From NCBI GenBank assembly GCA_021107495.1, contig JAIOSR010000088.1, forward strand, positions 1 to 30,012: a DNA stretch of 30,012 bases, in the 5' to 3' direction. The notes beneath the pieces were generated by a model. That model was not told the DNA's origin. It saw nothing but the letters and a program-made list of their open reading frames with translations, and did not search any database. Below are positions 7,455 to 14,961 of this stretch, one piece after another. The position numbers and the translations under genes are program-made. Within the stretch, counting starts at the first letter, position 1, and the number at the start of each line of letters is the position of its first letter. Origin of the DNA: Desulfobacterales bacterium. GTDB taxonomy: Bacteria; Desulfobacterota; DSM-4660; Desulfatiglandales; Desulfatiglandaceae.

Positions 7455-8365
7455 AGGAAATAATACGGATAGTCGTCAGCCTGACCGTTTCATGCATCGT
7501 TGCCGCCTTTGTTATGGGCACTGTTTTTGCCATCACTGACAAGGCAAAAAAACATAATGAGCACCTCAATGTCCAGGAAACCGTACTCGGTTTGTTGGGA
7601 TAAAACAAGGCAAACCCCGCGCCCTCAGATCTGAAGCTTTTTACCATGTACCGGTATATTATTGAAGATGAGAAAACCAAAAATTTGGGGTACATGGTAC
7701 CTGTTGCCCGTGAAGACATTGAAGGTTATGAATTGTTGGTTATTAACCTGAAAGGGGAGTTTGTAGAGCGTCTCAGTCTGGATATACCACCGGAAAAGGT
7801 CGCAGAGGAACCCGACCGAAAATCGGCATTGAGGGCCGTGATAAAGCCACCCAGGACTTTTACGTATGCGGATTCCACCATTATCGCCAAATTGGGAGGT
7901 AAGCGCTTGGCCTATCTCCTTCCCGGGGAATTTCCCGGTTTTAAGACCTTTATTGAAGTTATGTTGGCGCTGGATCCCTCTTTCAAAATAATGGGTCTTG
8001 AGATCATGGAACATGAGGAGGACCCCGGTCTGGGCGGTGAAATTGAGCAGGCATATTTCAAGAACCAGTTCAAGGACAAGTCCTTTGAAAAAGTCAAGAA
8101 ACTCAAGGTGGTCAAGGAACCTCTTCCGGATGAATACTTTAGATATCTGGAAGTAGATAAGACAAAAGAAGGCCTGATATCCAGGAAAGAGATTGAGGAG
8201 ATAAAGGGCAAGTATCAGGACAGGGACATCTATGCCCTGACAGGCGCGACCATTTCGAGCCGGTCCGTGACGGTGGGTGTTAAAAACATTATCAAGAAAT
8301 TTGCCTATCGCATAAATATACTGGATCGCGCCATTGCCGGCCAAAAAATTCCTGTGGCGTTTTGA
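7451..8365 (+). pseudogene. rnfG: rnfG interrupted by an in-frame TAA (Rnf subunit RnfG)
   Basis: RnfG is the single-helix periplasmic subunit carrying covalent FMN. The frame opens at ATG 7451 with a membrane anchor (IVVSLTVSCIVAAFVMG) and reaches QETVLGLLG, where TAA (7601-7603) stops it after 50 codons. The same frame then continues without shift as NKANPAPSDLKLF and on through the intact flavin domain. That domain includes HEEDPGLGG and the flavinylation motif DIYALTGAT, with the acceptor Thr at about codon 267. A Tyr codon (TAT/TAC) would restore a normal RnfG. The downstream ATG 7646 would give a 239-residue protein without anchor. This is either a true nonsense mutation, a base-call error, or a stop that is read through; the rest of the frame shows no other damage. 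Confidence 0.85.
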
Positions 8366-8380
8366 TATTCAGTTGAATGG

Positions 8381-8535
8381 TTGATGAATTTGTAAAAAGT
8401 CATCAATTAGACGACACAGTAAAAACTTCAGATGTAAGGCGCGCGAGTCTTTAGGAATGAGGCGTACTTAGAGGTACGTCGGAATGACTAAAGATGAAGC
8501 GCAACGCAGCAGGTGAACTTTTTACGAAGCCGTCA
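8381..8535. repeat. Palindromic intergenic repeat (REP/MITE-like) between rnfG and rnfE
   Basis: A roughly 150-bp non-coding block inside the operon. Inverted ends gtaaaaagt (8392-8400) and actttttac (8517-8525) flank an imperfect palindrome centred near cgtac-ttagag-gtacg (about 8463-8478), whose arms contain gtctttag and ctaaagat. An outer 7-bp inverted repeat (ttgatga/tcatcaa, 8381-8406) lies at the left end. The layout is that of a small dispersed repeat or a non-autonomous transposon relic. Only one copy is in this window. Confidence 0.6.
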
Positions 8536-8554
8536 GTAGTTGAAGGAGACAACA

Positions 8555-9172
8555 TTGCCAGCCACAACAAAGACAAACTCCCAGTTGGTTATTAACGGCA
8601 TATTGAACGAAAACCCCATTTTTCGTTTAGCCCTTTCCATGTGCCCTGCCGTGGGAATCAGTACGTCCGTTATGAACGGCCTTCTACTCGGAATAGCCGT
8701 GCTTTTCGTGCAGGTCTTCTCAAGTTGTACCATATCGGTCATCAGGAACTATATTCACCCTAAAATCCGGATCCCCACTTACACCTTGACCATTGCCACG
8801 TGGGTGACGGTCATAGACCTGGTTCTGGCCGCTTATATGCCCGCGGCCTATAAAGAAATGGGTATCTTTGTGAAACTGATCGTGGCCTTTGCCATTATCA
8901 CCATGCGGCTCGAAATGTTTGCCTGCAAGAACTCGGTTCCCGCATCTTTCTGGGATGGTGTGGGCATGGGGTTAGGGTTTATGTTTGCAATGATGACTCT
9001 CGGTTTCGTCAGGGAACTTCTGGGTATGGGCACGCTTTTTGGCTACGACATTCTGGGTTTCAAGCCGCTCCTTTTCTTTGTTCTCCCGGCAGCCGGTTTC
9101 TTTTGTGTAGGCATTATGATGGCCATATACAATTATGTTGAACTGGCCTATAACCGGAAAAAGAAGGGCTAA
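8555..9172 (+). CDS. rnfE: Rnf complex subunit RnfE
   Basis: Six-helix membrane subunit of Rnf, 205 residues. I chose TTG 8555 because GAAGGAG lies seven bases before it; an earlier in-frame TTG (8540) would put the ribosome site inside the gene. SMCPAVGIS (C30) matches the first cysteine that in Rnf/NQR structures helps hold a [2Fe-2S] cluster between RnfA and RnfE. The second one, normally in a ...NC... helix, is not there: the aligned stretch reads IVAFAIITMRLE, with A113 in that place. A different cysteine, C124 (FACKNSV), comes 11 residues later. The C-terminal part (FWDGVGMGLGF, FVRELLGMGTLFG) is otherwise normal. See the finding on the missing ligand. Confidence 0.93.
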   Translation: MPATTKTNSQLVINGILNENPIFRLALSMCPAVGISTSVMNGLLLGIAVLFVQVFSSCTISVIRNYIHPKIRIPTYTLTIATWVTVIDLVLAAYMPAAYKEMGIFVKLIVAFAIITMRLEMFACKNSVPASFWDGVGMGLGFMFAMMTLGFVRELLGMGTLFGYDILGFKPLLFFVLPAAGFFCVGIMMAIYNYVELAYNRKKKG

Positions 9173-9178
9173 AGAAAT

Positions 9179-10141
9179 ATGAAAAATTTTAGACGGGAAT
9201 ATCTGATTTTAAGCATTTTAGCTGTTCTGGGACTTATCCTATTGGGCGGGTGTAAGCCGGAACATCGATTTATAAAAAAGACGGCGTTCAAAGATATCAA
9301 TAGTATCGTCATTACCTTTGCAGGTCCCGTTGATGAGGCATGGGCAAAAAATACCTCAAATTACAGTATTTACGAAAAACCGGACCCTGACATAAAATTG
9401 AAGATAGGGCAGGTGAGCATCAGCCCGGACAAAAGGACGGTTGTCTTAACTTTTGAGGAAGACCTGAATCAGGATCAGCCCCATATCCTGAACATAAGCG
9501 AAATCATATCCGAGGGAAAATCCCTGGGCACGGCGTTCGTAAAAGTGAAAAAGCTTTACTTCGGATATCTCTTTTCCATTCTTATCGGGGCCATGATCAT
9601 CAATAATTTTGTGTTTGCCAAATATTTGGGGTTATGCGTATTTTTCGGGACATCTCAGAAGAAATCGACTGCCGTGGGCATGGGCATTACATTTACCATC
9701 GTTATCGTTTTCAGCGCCATGATGGCGTGGTTTCTTTACCAGTTCGTTCTCAAACCCTACAGGCTCGACTTTCTGCAGATCGTTGTTTTTATAGGACTGG
9801 TATCTCTGTCGGTTCAGGCCGTGGATACTATTTTGAGAAAGGTAAACCCGGCACTCTTCAAGGCCTTCGGGGTGTACTTAGTTCTCGTAATTGCAAATTG
9901 TATCGTTATCGCGGTCCCGTTGATTCTTGCGGACAATGAATACAACGGCTGGGAGAGCCTGATGCTTGCCCTTGGCGCAGGGCTCGGGTTTTTGATCGCC
10001 CTTTTTCTGATGTCGTCCGTACGTGAAAGGCTGGATCTTGCCAATGTTCCAACTACATACCGTGGCCTGCCCATCGCCTTCGTGGTTGCGGGCCTGTTTG
10101 CCCTGGCATTTATGGGCTTTTCCGGTATGTCGATTTTTTAG
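9179..10141 (+). CDS. rnfA: RnfA with N-terminal lipoprotein/Ig-like extension
   Basis: A 320-residue protein whose C-terminal two-thirds (from about residue 127) is a complete RnfA, a six-helix membrane subunit of normally about 190 residues. Family marks are INNFVFAKYLGLC (C153) and VIANCIVIAV (C241), the two cysteines expected to hold the shared [2Fe-2S] cluster, and VRERLDLANVP near the end. Before it lies an extra segment. A signal peptide ends in a lipobox (LGG-C25), and about 95 residues with alternating strands (NSIVITFAGPVDE, VSISPDKRTVVLTF) resemble an SbsA/Big-type Ig-like domain. The domain would sit outside the membrane, joined to helix 1 of RnfA. ATG 9179 follows the rnfE stop by 6 bp. 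No frame break separates the two parts. Confidence 0.92.
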   Translation: MKNFRREYLILSILAVLGLILLGGCKPEHRFIKKTAFKDINSIVITFAGPVDEAWAKNTSNYSIYEKPDPDIKLKIGQVSISPDKRTVVLTFEEDLNQDQPHILNISEIISEGKSLGTAFVKVKKLYFGYLFSILIGAMIINNFVFAKYLGLCVFFGTSQKKSTAVGMGITFTIVIVFSAMMAWFLYQFVLKPYRLDFLQIVVFIGLVSLSVQAVDTILRKVNPALFKAFGVYLVLVIANCIVIAVPLILADNEYNGWESLMLALGAGLGFLIALFLMSSVRERLDLANVPTTYRGLPIAFVVAGLFALAFMGFSGMSIF

Positions 10142-10149
10142 GAGTTCAA

Positions 10150-11016
10150 ATGGACCCTGTACTTATTAAAATGGCCTTATGCGGATTAGCCGTACTGGGT
10201 TGTATCGGCCTTTTTTTTGGAATCGGTCTTGCCCTTGCGGCCCACAAGTTTGCCGTGGAGGTCAATCCCAAGGTCGAGGAAGTACTGGAGGTGTTAGCCG
10301 GGGCTCAATGAGGGGGCTGCGGCTTTGCCGGGTGCGAAGCTTATGCGGAAGAGGTGGTAAATAATCCTGATGTCCCGCCCAATCTCTGTTTTCCGGGAAA
10401 AGCTGAAGTGGCTGCAATGGTGGCAGAGATCACCGGCAAGAAGATGGCGGTGCTGGAAGATGTAATCGCCGTCATACGGTGCTCTAAGGTTGAGGGCCAG
10501 GTCCGGGAAAAAGAACACTACATCGGTCATGTTTCGTGCACCGGTGCTAACCTGGCCTTTGGTGGTCCCATGGCATGCCAGTACGCGTGCGTTGGCCTTG
10601 GTGAATGTGCCGAAGCCTGTCCTTTTGATGCCATTACAATGAAGGATAATTTTCCGGTGGTGGACCCCGAACTTTGTGTGGGATGTGGGACCTGTGTGCG
10701 TACCTGCCCCAAGAAAATTATTGAATTGATGCCTTTAAAGGCGAGGGTATGGGTCCCATGCAGTACAAAAGATCCTGGCAAGGCGGTAAAACAGTTGTGC
10801 CAGGTGGGTTGCATCTCCTGTAAAATGTGCGTCAAATCCTGCCCTGCCGAGGCCGTCACATTAGAGGATAATATCGTAAAGATTGACCATAAGAAATGCA
10901 TGGAGTATGGTCCGGAGTGTGAGGAGATATGCGTGGAGAAATGCCCACGGAATATCTTCCGTCATTTCCGTTCAGAAGAAAAAACCGTGCAGCAGGTAAA
11001 AACTGCCGCTGCCTGA
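10150..11016 (+). CDS. rnfB: RnfB, probable selenoprotein (TGA at codon 54)
   Basis: RnfB passes electrons from ferredoxin into Rnf. ATG 10150 follows GGAG by five bases, and a membrane helix comes first (residues 10-31). The frame then reads VLAGAQ, TGA (10309-10311), GGCGFAGC. Known RnfB proteins have C-G-x-C-G-(Y/F)-x-G-C here, so TGA stands exactly at the first of the four cysteines that bind the N-terminal [4Fe-4S] cluster (U54, C57, C62, C80). The frame continues intact through at least four ferredoxin-type motifs (CVGLGECAEACP, CVGCGTCVRTCP, CISCKMCVKSCP, CEEICVEKCP) to 288 residues. With the hairpin just after the TGA, selenocysteine is the best reading. A gene caller would start it wrongly at GTG 10354. 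Confidence 0.85.
10309..10340 (+). promoter_or_regulatory. Candidate bacterial SECIS element in rnfB
   Basis: After the in-frame TGA (10309-10311), GCTTTGC (10322-10328) pairs with GCGAAGC (10334-10340): seven base pairs with one G-U, around the loop CGGGT. The loop begins 17 nt after the TGA and has G as its second base. Both points agree with the known bacterial SECIS pattern recognised by SelB (loop about 16-37 nt after UGA, G among the first two loop bases). Confidence 0.75.
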
Positions 11017-11040
11017 GAAGTGAAATTGAGGAGGAACACC

Positions 11041-12102
11041 ATGGAAAAACAAAATTCCCTTGGCCAAATACCCGGGACCATGAACCGGAGGTCCTTCTTG
11101 AGGCTTTCCGGCATGCTTGGTTTGGGTCTGGCTTCAACAGGGATCATTCCTGTCTCGGCCGAGGCAGTCAAATTCAACCGTAAAATGTATAAGGTCTCCA
11201 AGACCCGATTAGCCATGGGAACTTTTGTCTCCATGACCCTTGTTCACACATCTAAAGACAAGGCGGAAGAGGCCATGGGGCTGGCCTTTGAAGAAATTGA
11301 CCGTTTGTCTCGATCCATGAGCCGTTTTGATGACAGGACGGCAGTGGCCCAGCTAAACAAAGAAGGCTTCATTAAAGACGTTCCGCCTGAAGTTGCAGAT
11401 GTAGTTTCCAGTTCAATGGACTATTACCGAAACAGTCATGGCGCCTTTGACATGACTGTAAAACCGATCGTTGATCTCTTTAAAAAGAGCTTTGAAAGCG
11501 GGAAAGGGTCAAGGCCGGGCGAGACGGAATTAGAGAAGGCCATTGAACTAGTGGGTTCGGACAAGATCGAACTGAAATGGCGAACCCTAAGCTTTAAAAA
11601 GCCCGGCATGGGGATTACGTTGGACGGAATCGCAAAGGGCTATATTGTTGACAGGGCATCCGGTGTGATTGCCGGGCATGGGATAAAGAATCATCTCATC
11701 AATGCAGGCGGCGATATCAGGACCATGGGCGTCAAGAAGGACAGGAAGCCCTGGACCGTGGCCATACAGGATCCCCTGAAAAAGAAGAAGTATCCGGACA
11801 TCATCCACATGACCAACGGCGCCGTGGCCACCTCCGGAAACTATGAGGTCTATTATGACCGGGAAAAGATGTTCCACCATATCGTGGATCCCAAAACAGG
11901 ACTCTCACCCGAGTTGAGCACAAGCGTATCGGTTTTGGCCAACACGGCCATGGACGCGGACGCCCTCTCAACGAGCGTTTTTGTCATGAATCCCACTGCC
12001 GGGACCCGGTTCATTAACTCACTTCCCGGATGTGAATGCCTGGTTTTGGGCAGGGAGGGTAACAGATTTAAATCTCAGGGATGGAAGAGCGCGGCCATAT
12101 AA
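11041..12102 (+). CDS. apbE: FAD:protein FMN transferase ApbE
   Basis: ApbE hydrolyses FAD and attaches FMN by a phosphoester bond to threonines of RnfD and RnfG, so its place as last gene of the rnf operon fits. The 353-residue protein starts at ATG 11041 behind GAGGAGG. The N-terminus has a twin-arginine-like signal (NRRSFLRLSG followed by a hydrophobic stretch), placing the enzyme in the periplasm. Family motifs are present: MGTFVSMTL, the flavin and metal site GITLDGIAKGYIVD, NAGGDIRTMG, HHIVDPKTG and DALSTSVFVM. The length is normal. The substrate sites STATPL (RnfD) and TGAT (RnfG) are encoded upstream, though rnfG is interrupted. Confidence 0.96.
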   Translation: MEKQNSLGQIPGTMNRRSFLRLSGMLGLGLASTGIIPVSAEAVKFNRKMYKVSKTRLAMGTFVSMTLVHTSKDKAEEAMGLAFEEIDRLSRSMSRFDDRTAVAQLNKEGFIKDVPPEVADVVSSSMDYYRNSHGAFDMTVKPIVDLFKKSFESGKGSRPGETELEKAIELVGSDKIELKWRTLSFKKPGMGITLDGIAKGYIVDRASGVIAGHGIKNHLINAGGDIRTMGVKKDRKPWTVAIQDPLKKKKYPDIIHMTNGAVATSGNYEVYYDREKMFHHIVDPKTGLSPELSTSVSVLANTAMDADALSTSVFVMNPTAGTRFINSLPGCECLVLGREGNRFKSQGWKSAAI

Positions 12103-12138
12103 AGGCCCTAATTCTTTCCGCTTGTTTTAATAATCCAG

Positions 12139-12178
12139 GGAGGGTAAAGTGCCTGCATGGCACGCCCTCCTTTTTTTT
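12139..12178 (+). terminator. Rho-independent terminator of the rnf-apbE operon
   Basis: GGAGGG (12139-12144) pairs with CCCTCC (12165-12170), enclosing a second stem GTGCC/GGCAC, and is followed at once by eight T (12171-12178). It lies 37 bp after the apbE stop. Confidence 0.93.
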
Positions 12179-12192
12179 GACAGATACTGTGC

Positions 12193-12816
12193 TTAAGCCC
12201 TGTCAGGTTTCCCTGCCATCTGTTTCTTGTAGATTTGATAATACTCAAAGACCTTTTTTATGTAATACCGGGTTGCCTTGAAGGGCGGGATGCCCTGATA
12301 CTGCCTGACCTTCCCGGTACCCGCATTGTATGCCGCAAGGGCCAGTTTGATGTCTCCGTCAAATCGATTAAGTAGCTTTTTGAAATACCCGACACCCGCG
12401 TTGATATTGTGCTTTGGGTTGAAGATGTCTTCCACTCCTAACTCTTCGGCGGTTGCCGGCATCAACTGCATGAGACCCTTTGCACCTACCTTGGAAATCG
12501 CCCTTGGATCGTACCCGGATTCGGCCATAATGATGGCCTTTACAAGGGCAGGGTCAACCTGGAAGCGATTGGCCGCTTTAAGGATAATCGGGTGGAACCG
12601 TTGCTCCGGCTTTTGTTCGAGGCCCTTGATAAAATCCTTTTCGGGCAGGGGTGTGAGAGCCCCGGCTTCACAGATTAAAGGTTGTTCAACGACCGTATGG
12701 GTGCTGTTCCGGCCCTCATAAAGGGGAGGTCCGGCTAAAACCAGAATCATTGACACGATGAAAAGCCAGCGGGCCAGGCCTTCTGAAAAAAGGTCTGAGG
12801 ATGAAGCTGTATACAT
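12193..12816 (-). CDS. Membrane-anchored lytic transglycosylase (SLT domain)
   Basis: A 207-residue murein-cleaving enzyme. An N-terminal hydrophobic segment (residues 16-31) acts as signal or anchor, so it works in the periplasm. The C-terminal half is an SLT domain: AIIMAESGYDP with catalytic E99, then KGLMQLMPATAEELG, INAGVGYFKKLL and ALAAYNAGTGKV, all classic motifs. It cleaves the glycan with formation of 1,6-anhydromuramic acid. ATG 12816 is preceded by AAGGAAG. It stands alone between the rnf terminator and a divergent UPF0261 gene. Confidence 0.95.
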   Translation of the reverse strand: MYTASSSDLFSEGLARWLFIVSMILVLAGPPLYEGRNSTHTVVEQPLICEAGALTPLPEKDFIKGLEQKPEQRFHPIILKAANRFQVDPALVKAIIMAESGYDPRAISKVGAKGLMQLMPATAEELGVEDIFNPKHNINAGVGYFKKLLNRFDGDIKLALAAYNAGTGKVRQYQGIPPFKATRYYIKKVFEYYQIYKKQMAGKPDRA

Positions 12817-13023
12817 TTTTTTACTTCCTTCTTGAAAAATATCTGCTTCGTAGACGTATAAACGGTGAACCTTTGAACCGTGAACGCTTACGCTGTTTTT
12901 TTATGTTGCCTTTAGAAGCGTAACTCCGTGGTATGCTTATCCCGGAAATGGGTATCCTGTTTTTAGAGCCAAGCATAAAACATAATTATGTTAGTTTAAA
13001 AGTCAACTGTCGGACATTATATA

Positions 13024-13068
13024 ACAATATATCTTGTGCGTCAACTGATATCAGACACAATATATTGT
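13024..13068. promoter_or_regulatory. Large imperfect inverted repeat upstream of the UPF0261 gene
   Basis: acaatatat at 13024-13032 recurs in the 12-bp palindrome acaatatattgt (13057-13068), and the inner parts ttgtgcgtc and gacacaa also pair. The whole is an imperfect 45-bp dyad, ending 47 bp before ATG 13116 in the 299-bp divergent region 12817-13115. It could be an operator or a cruciform; the regulator is unknown. The rest of that gap shows no gene. Confidence 0.4.
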
Positions 13069-13115
13069 ATTTGGAATCAGCTTAGCCATTGCGATATGAA
13101 TTTAGAGGAGGGATC

Positions 13116-14309
13116 ATGGACCAAAATTCCGCTATTGCCGTCGTGGGGACATTCGACTCCAAAGGTGAAGAACATCTTTTTATAAAACAGGCCATTGAGC
13201 GAAGGGGCCTGAAGGTTTTTACTATTAATGTGGGGACAAAAGGTCCTTCACCTTTCACTGCGGATCTGGACCTGTATGGAGAGGTGATCAAGGGTAAAAA
13301 CATCGTTGATCGTGATGAGGCCATCGAGGGGATACTCACTCGGGCGCGGGAAGTGATTGAAGAGCAGTACAAAAAGGGTGAAATCCTAGGGATGATCTCT
13401 GCCGGAGGGGGGACCGGGACCCACATCGGAACCGGCATCATGCGTGTGCTTCCGTTAGGGGTTCCAAAGGTCATGGTATCTACCGTGGCATCCCGTGATA
13501 TGGCGAAAACCGTGGGGACCAGGGACATAACCATGATGCACAGTGTTGTGGATCTCCTTGGAGTAAACAGCATCTCCGGCGGAGTTCTGGACAGGGCGGC
13601 CGGGGCCGTTTGCGGCATGGTGCAGAACCAGTGGAAAGCCAAAAGTGAGAAAAAGCGTATCGCCCTTACCATGTTCGGGTTTATCACGAAGGCTGCTGAA
13701 TTGATAAAAGAATATTTGGAGGAGATGGGATATGAGGTTATCGCCTTTCACGCCAATGGCACAGGGGGCATGGCCATGGAAGAACTGGCTGCAGAGGGAT
13801 ATTTTCAAGGTATTCTGGACTTGGCCACACACGAATTGGCCGACGAATTGATGGGTGGTTATTGCCGGGGAATCGGCCCTCAACGGCTGGAACCGGTTCA
13901 AGGACGTGATATTCCCCGTCTGGTTGTGCCCGGGGGATTGGATTGTGCGGTCCTTGAGTTTACGCGGGAGACTATACCGGACCGGTTCAGGGATCGAAAG
14001 ATCTTCTTCTACGATTTTCGATCGGCCATCCGGCTTAACGAAAAGGAGACCCGGATCCTGGCAGGCCAGTTGGCAGACAAACTCAATGGCGATATGGGTA
14101 ACGTAAAAGCCCTTATCCCTTATGGAGGATGGTCGGAGGCGGATCAAGAAGGCGGACCATTGTTTGATCCGGTTATGCGTGATTCATTCGTGCAAACATT
14201 CAGACAGTCCCTTAACCCCCGAATCGAGATCAAAGAAGCGGACCTACACATCAACGATTCTTCCTTTGCCAGACTTGCCGCGACCATTATGGATGAAATG
14301 CTGCAATAA
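13116..14309 (+). CDS. UPF0261 / Tm-1-like ATP-binding protein
   Basis: A 397-residue protein of the UPF0261 family, related to the tomato Tm-1 resistance protein N-terminal domain. The opening AVVGTFDSKGEEHLF and the glycine-rich stretch SAGGGTGTHIGTGIMRVLP form the nucleotide-binding face of the first domain. A second Rossmann-like domain starts near KRIALTMFGFITKAAE. I chose ATG 13116 because GAGGAGGG lies before it. In other genomes the gene is often next to a TIM-barrel (phosphoenolpyruvate hydrolase-like) partner, but none is present here. The cellular reaction is not established. Confidence 0.9.
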   Translation: MDQNSAIAVVGTFDSKGEEHLFIKQAIERRGLKVFTINVGTKGPSPFTADLDLYGEVIKGKNIVDRDEAIEGILTRAREVIEEQYKKGEILGMISAGGGTGTHIGTGIMRVLPLGVPKVMVSTVASRDMAKTVGTRDITMMHSVVDLLGVNSISGGVLDRAAGAVCGMVQNQWKAKSEKKRIALTMFGFITKAAELIKEYLEEMGYEVIAFHANGTGGMAMEELAAEGYFQGILDLATHELADELMGGYCRGIGPQRLEPVQGRDIPRLVVPGGLDCAVLEFTRETIPDRFRDRKIFFYDFRSAIRLNEKETRILAGQLADKLNGDMGNVKALIPYGGWSEADQEGGPLFDPVMRDSFVQTFRQSLNPRIEIKEADLHINDSSFARLAATIMDEMLQ

Positions 14310-14685
14310 GATCATTAGGATCATCTTCCGATTAGTTGATCGATGATCAGGATTCAATGATCCTTTCCCGCTGATAACAGGAAACCGGCTGCGAGATATC
14401 AGTGACCTACCTTTCGATTTGGTTTCATGAGTAAATAGACGCCTCTTCAAACATAACGGCATAAGAATGGGACACCGTTTGAATTTTTGTAAAAATGAAT
14501 AAAAGTCAAACGGAAACCCCATTAAGTTCTTTAAAACCTTCATAGGCCGAAACATACTGCCAAACCGAAGTGTTATCCGATTTCGGATGTCATAATGCAC
14601 TAATAAAACAGCCGCTTTTTGTGAGTCGATTTCAACGTTGTGCGGGCAAAAACAAAGGCAAAGAAGACTAAATCACAAAACCGCA
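14310..14685. other. Intergenic gap before hicAB
   Basis: 376 bp with no recognisable gene. GATC-rich repeats occur just after the UPF0261 stop (14311-14362) without a T run, so no clear terminator. The small dyad atccga-tt-tcggat lies at 14575-14588. Confidence 0.35.
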
Positions 14686-14716
14686 TTGACAAATGATATC
14701 GCCGATAGTATCATTT
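14686..14716 (+). promoter_or_regulatory. hicAB promoter with overlapping operator
   Basis: TTGACA (14686-14691) and TATCAT (14709-14714) are 17 bp apart, a near-consensus sigma-70 promoter. A perfect inverted repeat, aaatgata (14691-14698) and tatcattt (14709-14716), spans the spacer and covers the -10 box. This is where the HicB antitoxin would bind to repress its own operon. The expected transcript start, about 14721, coincides with the hicA GTG. Confidence 0.8.
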
Positions 14717-14720
14717 TATA

Positions 14721-14957
14721 GTGAGCAAAATTGAAAAACTATTGAATAAGATGCGAAACAATCCGCTCGATTGGCAGATTGAAACTCTGAAAGATATTGC
14801 AAAACGATTTGGCATTGATTGGCGACAACCCGGTACCAGCCATGTGACTTTTCGCCATAATAACGGAGCAAAACTTTCTGTTCCTGCCCGTAGGCCTATT
14901 AAGGCAATATACATTAAGAAATTTTTACGTCTTTTAGACGAAGGTGAAGGAGAATAA
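14721..14957 (+). CDS. hicA: HicA-family mRNA interferase toxin
   Basis: A 78-residue toxin of the HicA type, which cleaves mRNA using a conserved histidine in a dsRBD-like fold. The mark is PGTSHVTFRH with the catalytic H41, followed by the conserved PARRPIKAIYIKKFL segment. The start is GTG 14721 (MSKIEKLLNKM). It has no ribosome site and lies only seven bases after the -10 box, so the message may be leaderless. It ends four bases before the antitoxin ATG, with the antitoxin ribosome site inside the toxin gene, as usual for hicAB. Confidence 0.92.
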   Translation: MSKIEKLLNKMRNNPLDWQIETLKDIAKRFGIDWRQPGTSHVTFRHNNGAKLSVPARRPIKAIYIKKFLRLLDEGEGE

Positions 14958-14961
14958 AGCC

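Noticed and set aside
7601..7603. TAA in rnfG as a recoded sense codon
   Set aside because: Other genes in the window end in TAA as true stops (for example rnfC, hicA and rnfE), so TAA is not reassigned in this genome.
10354..11016. rnfB as a short protein starting at GTG 10354
   Set aside because: No ribosome site stands there, and it would lack the membrane helix and the first cluster motif, while the full frame from ATG 10150 with a proper ribosome site carries both.
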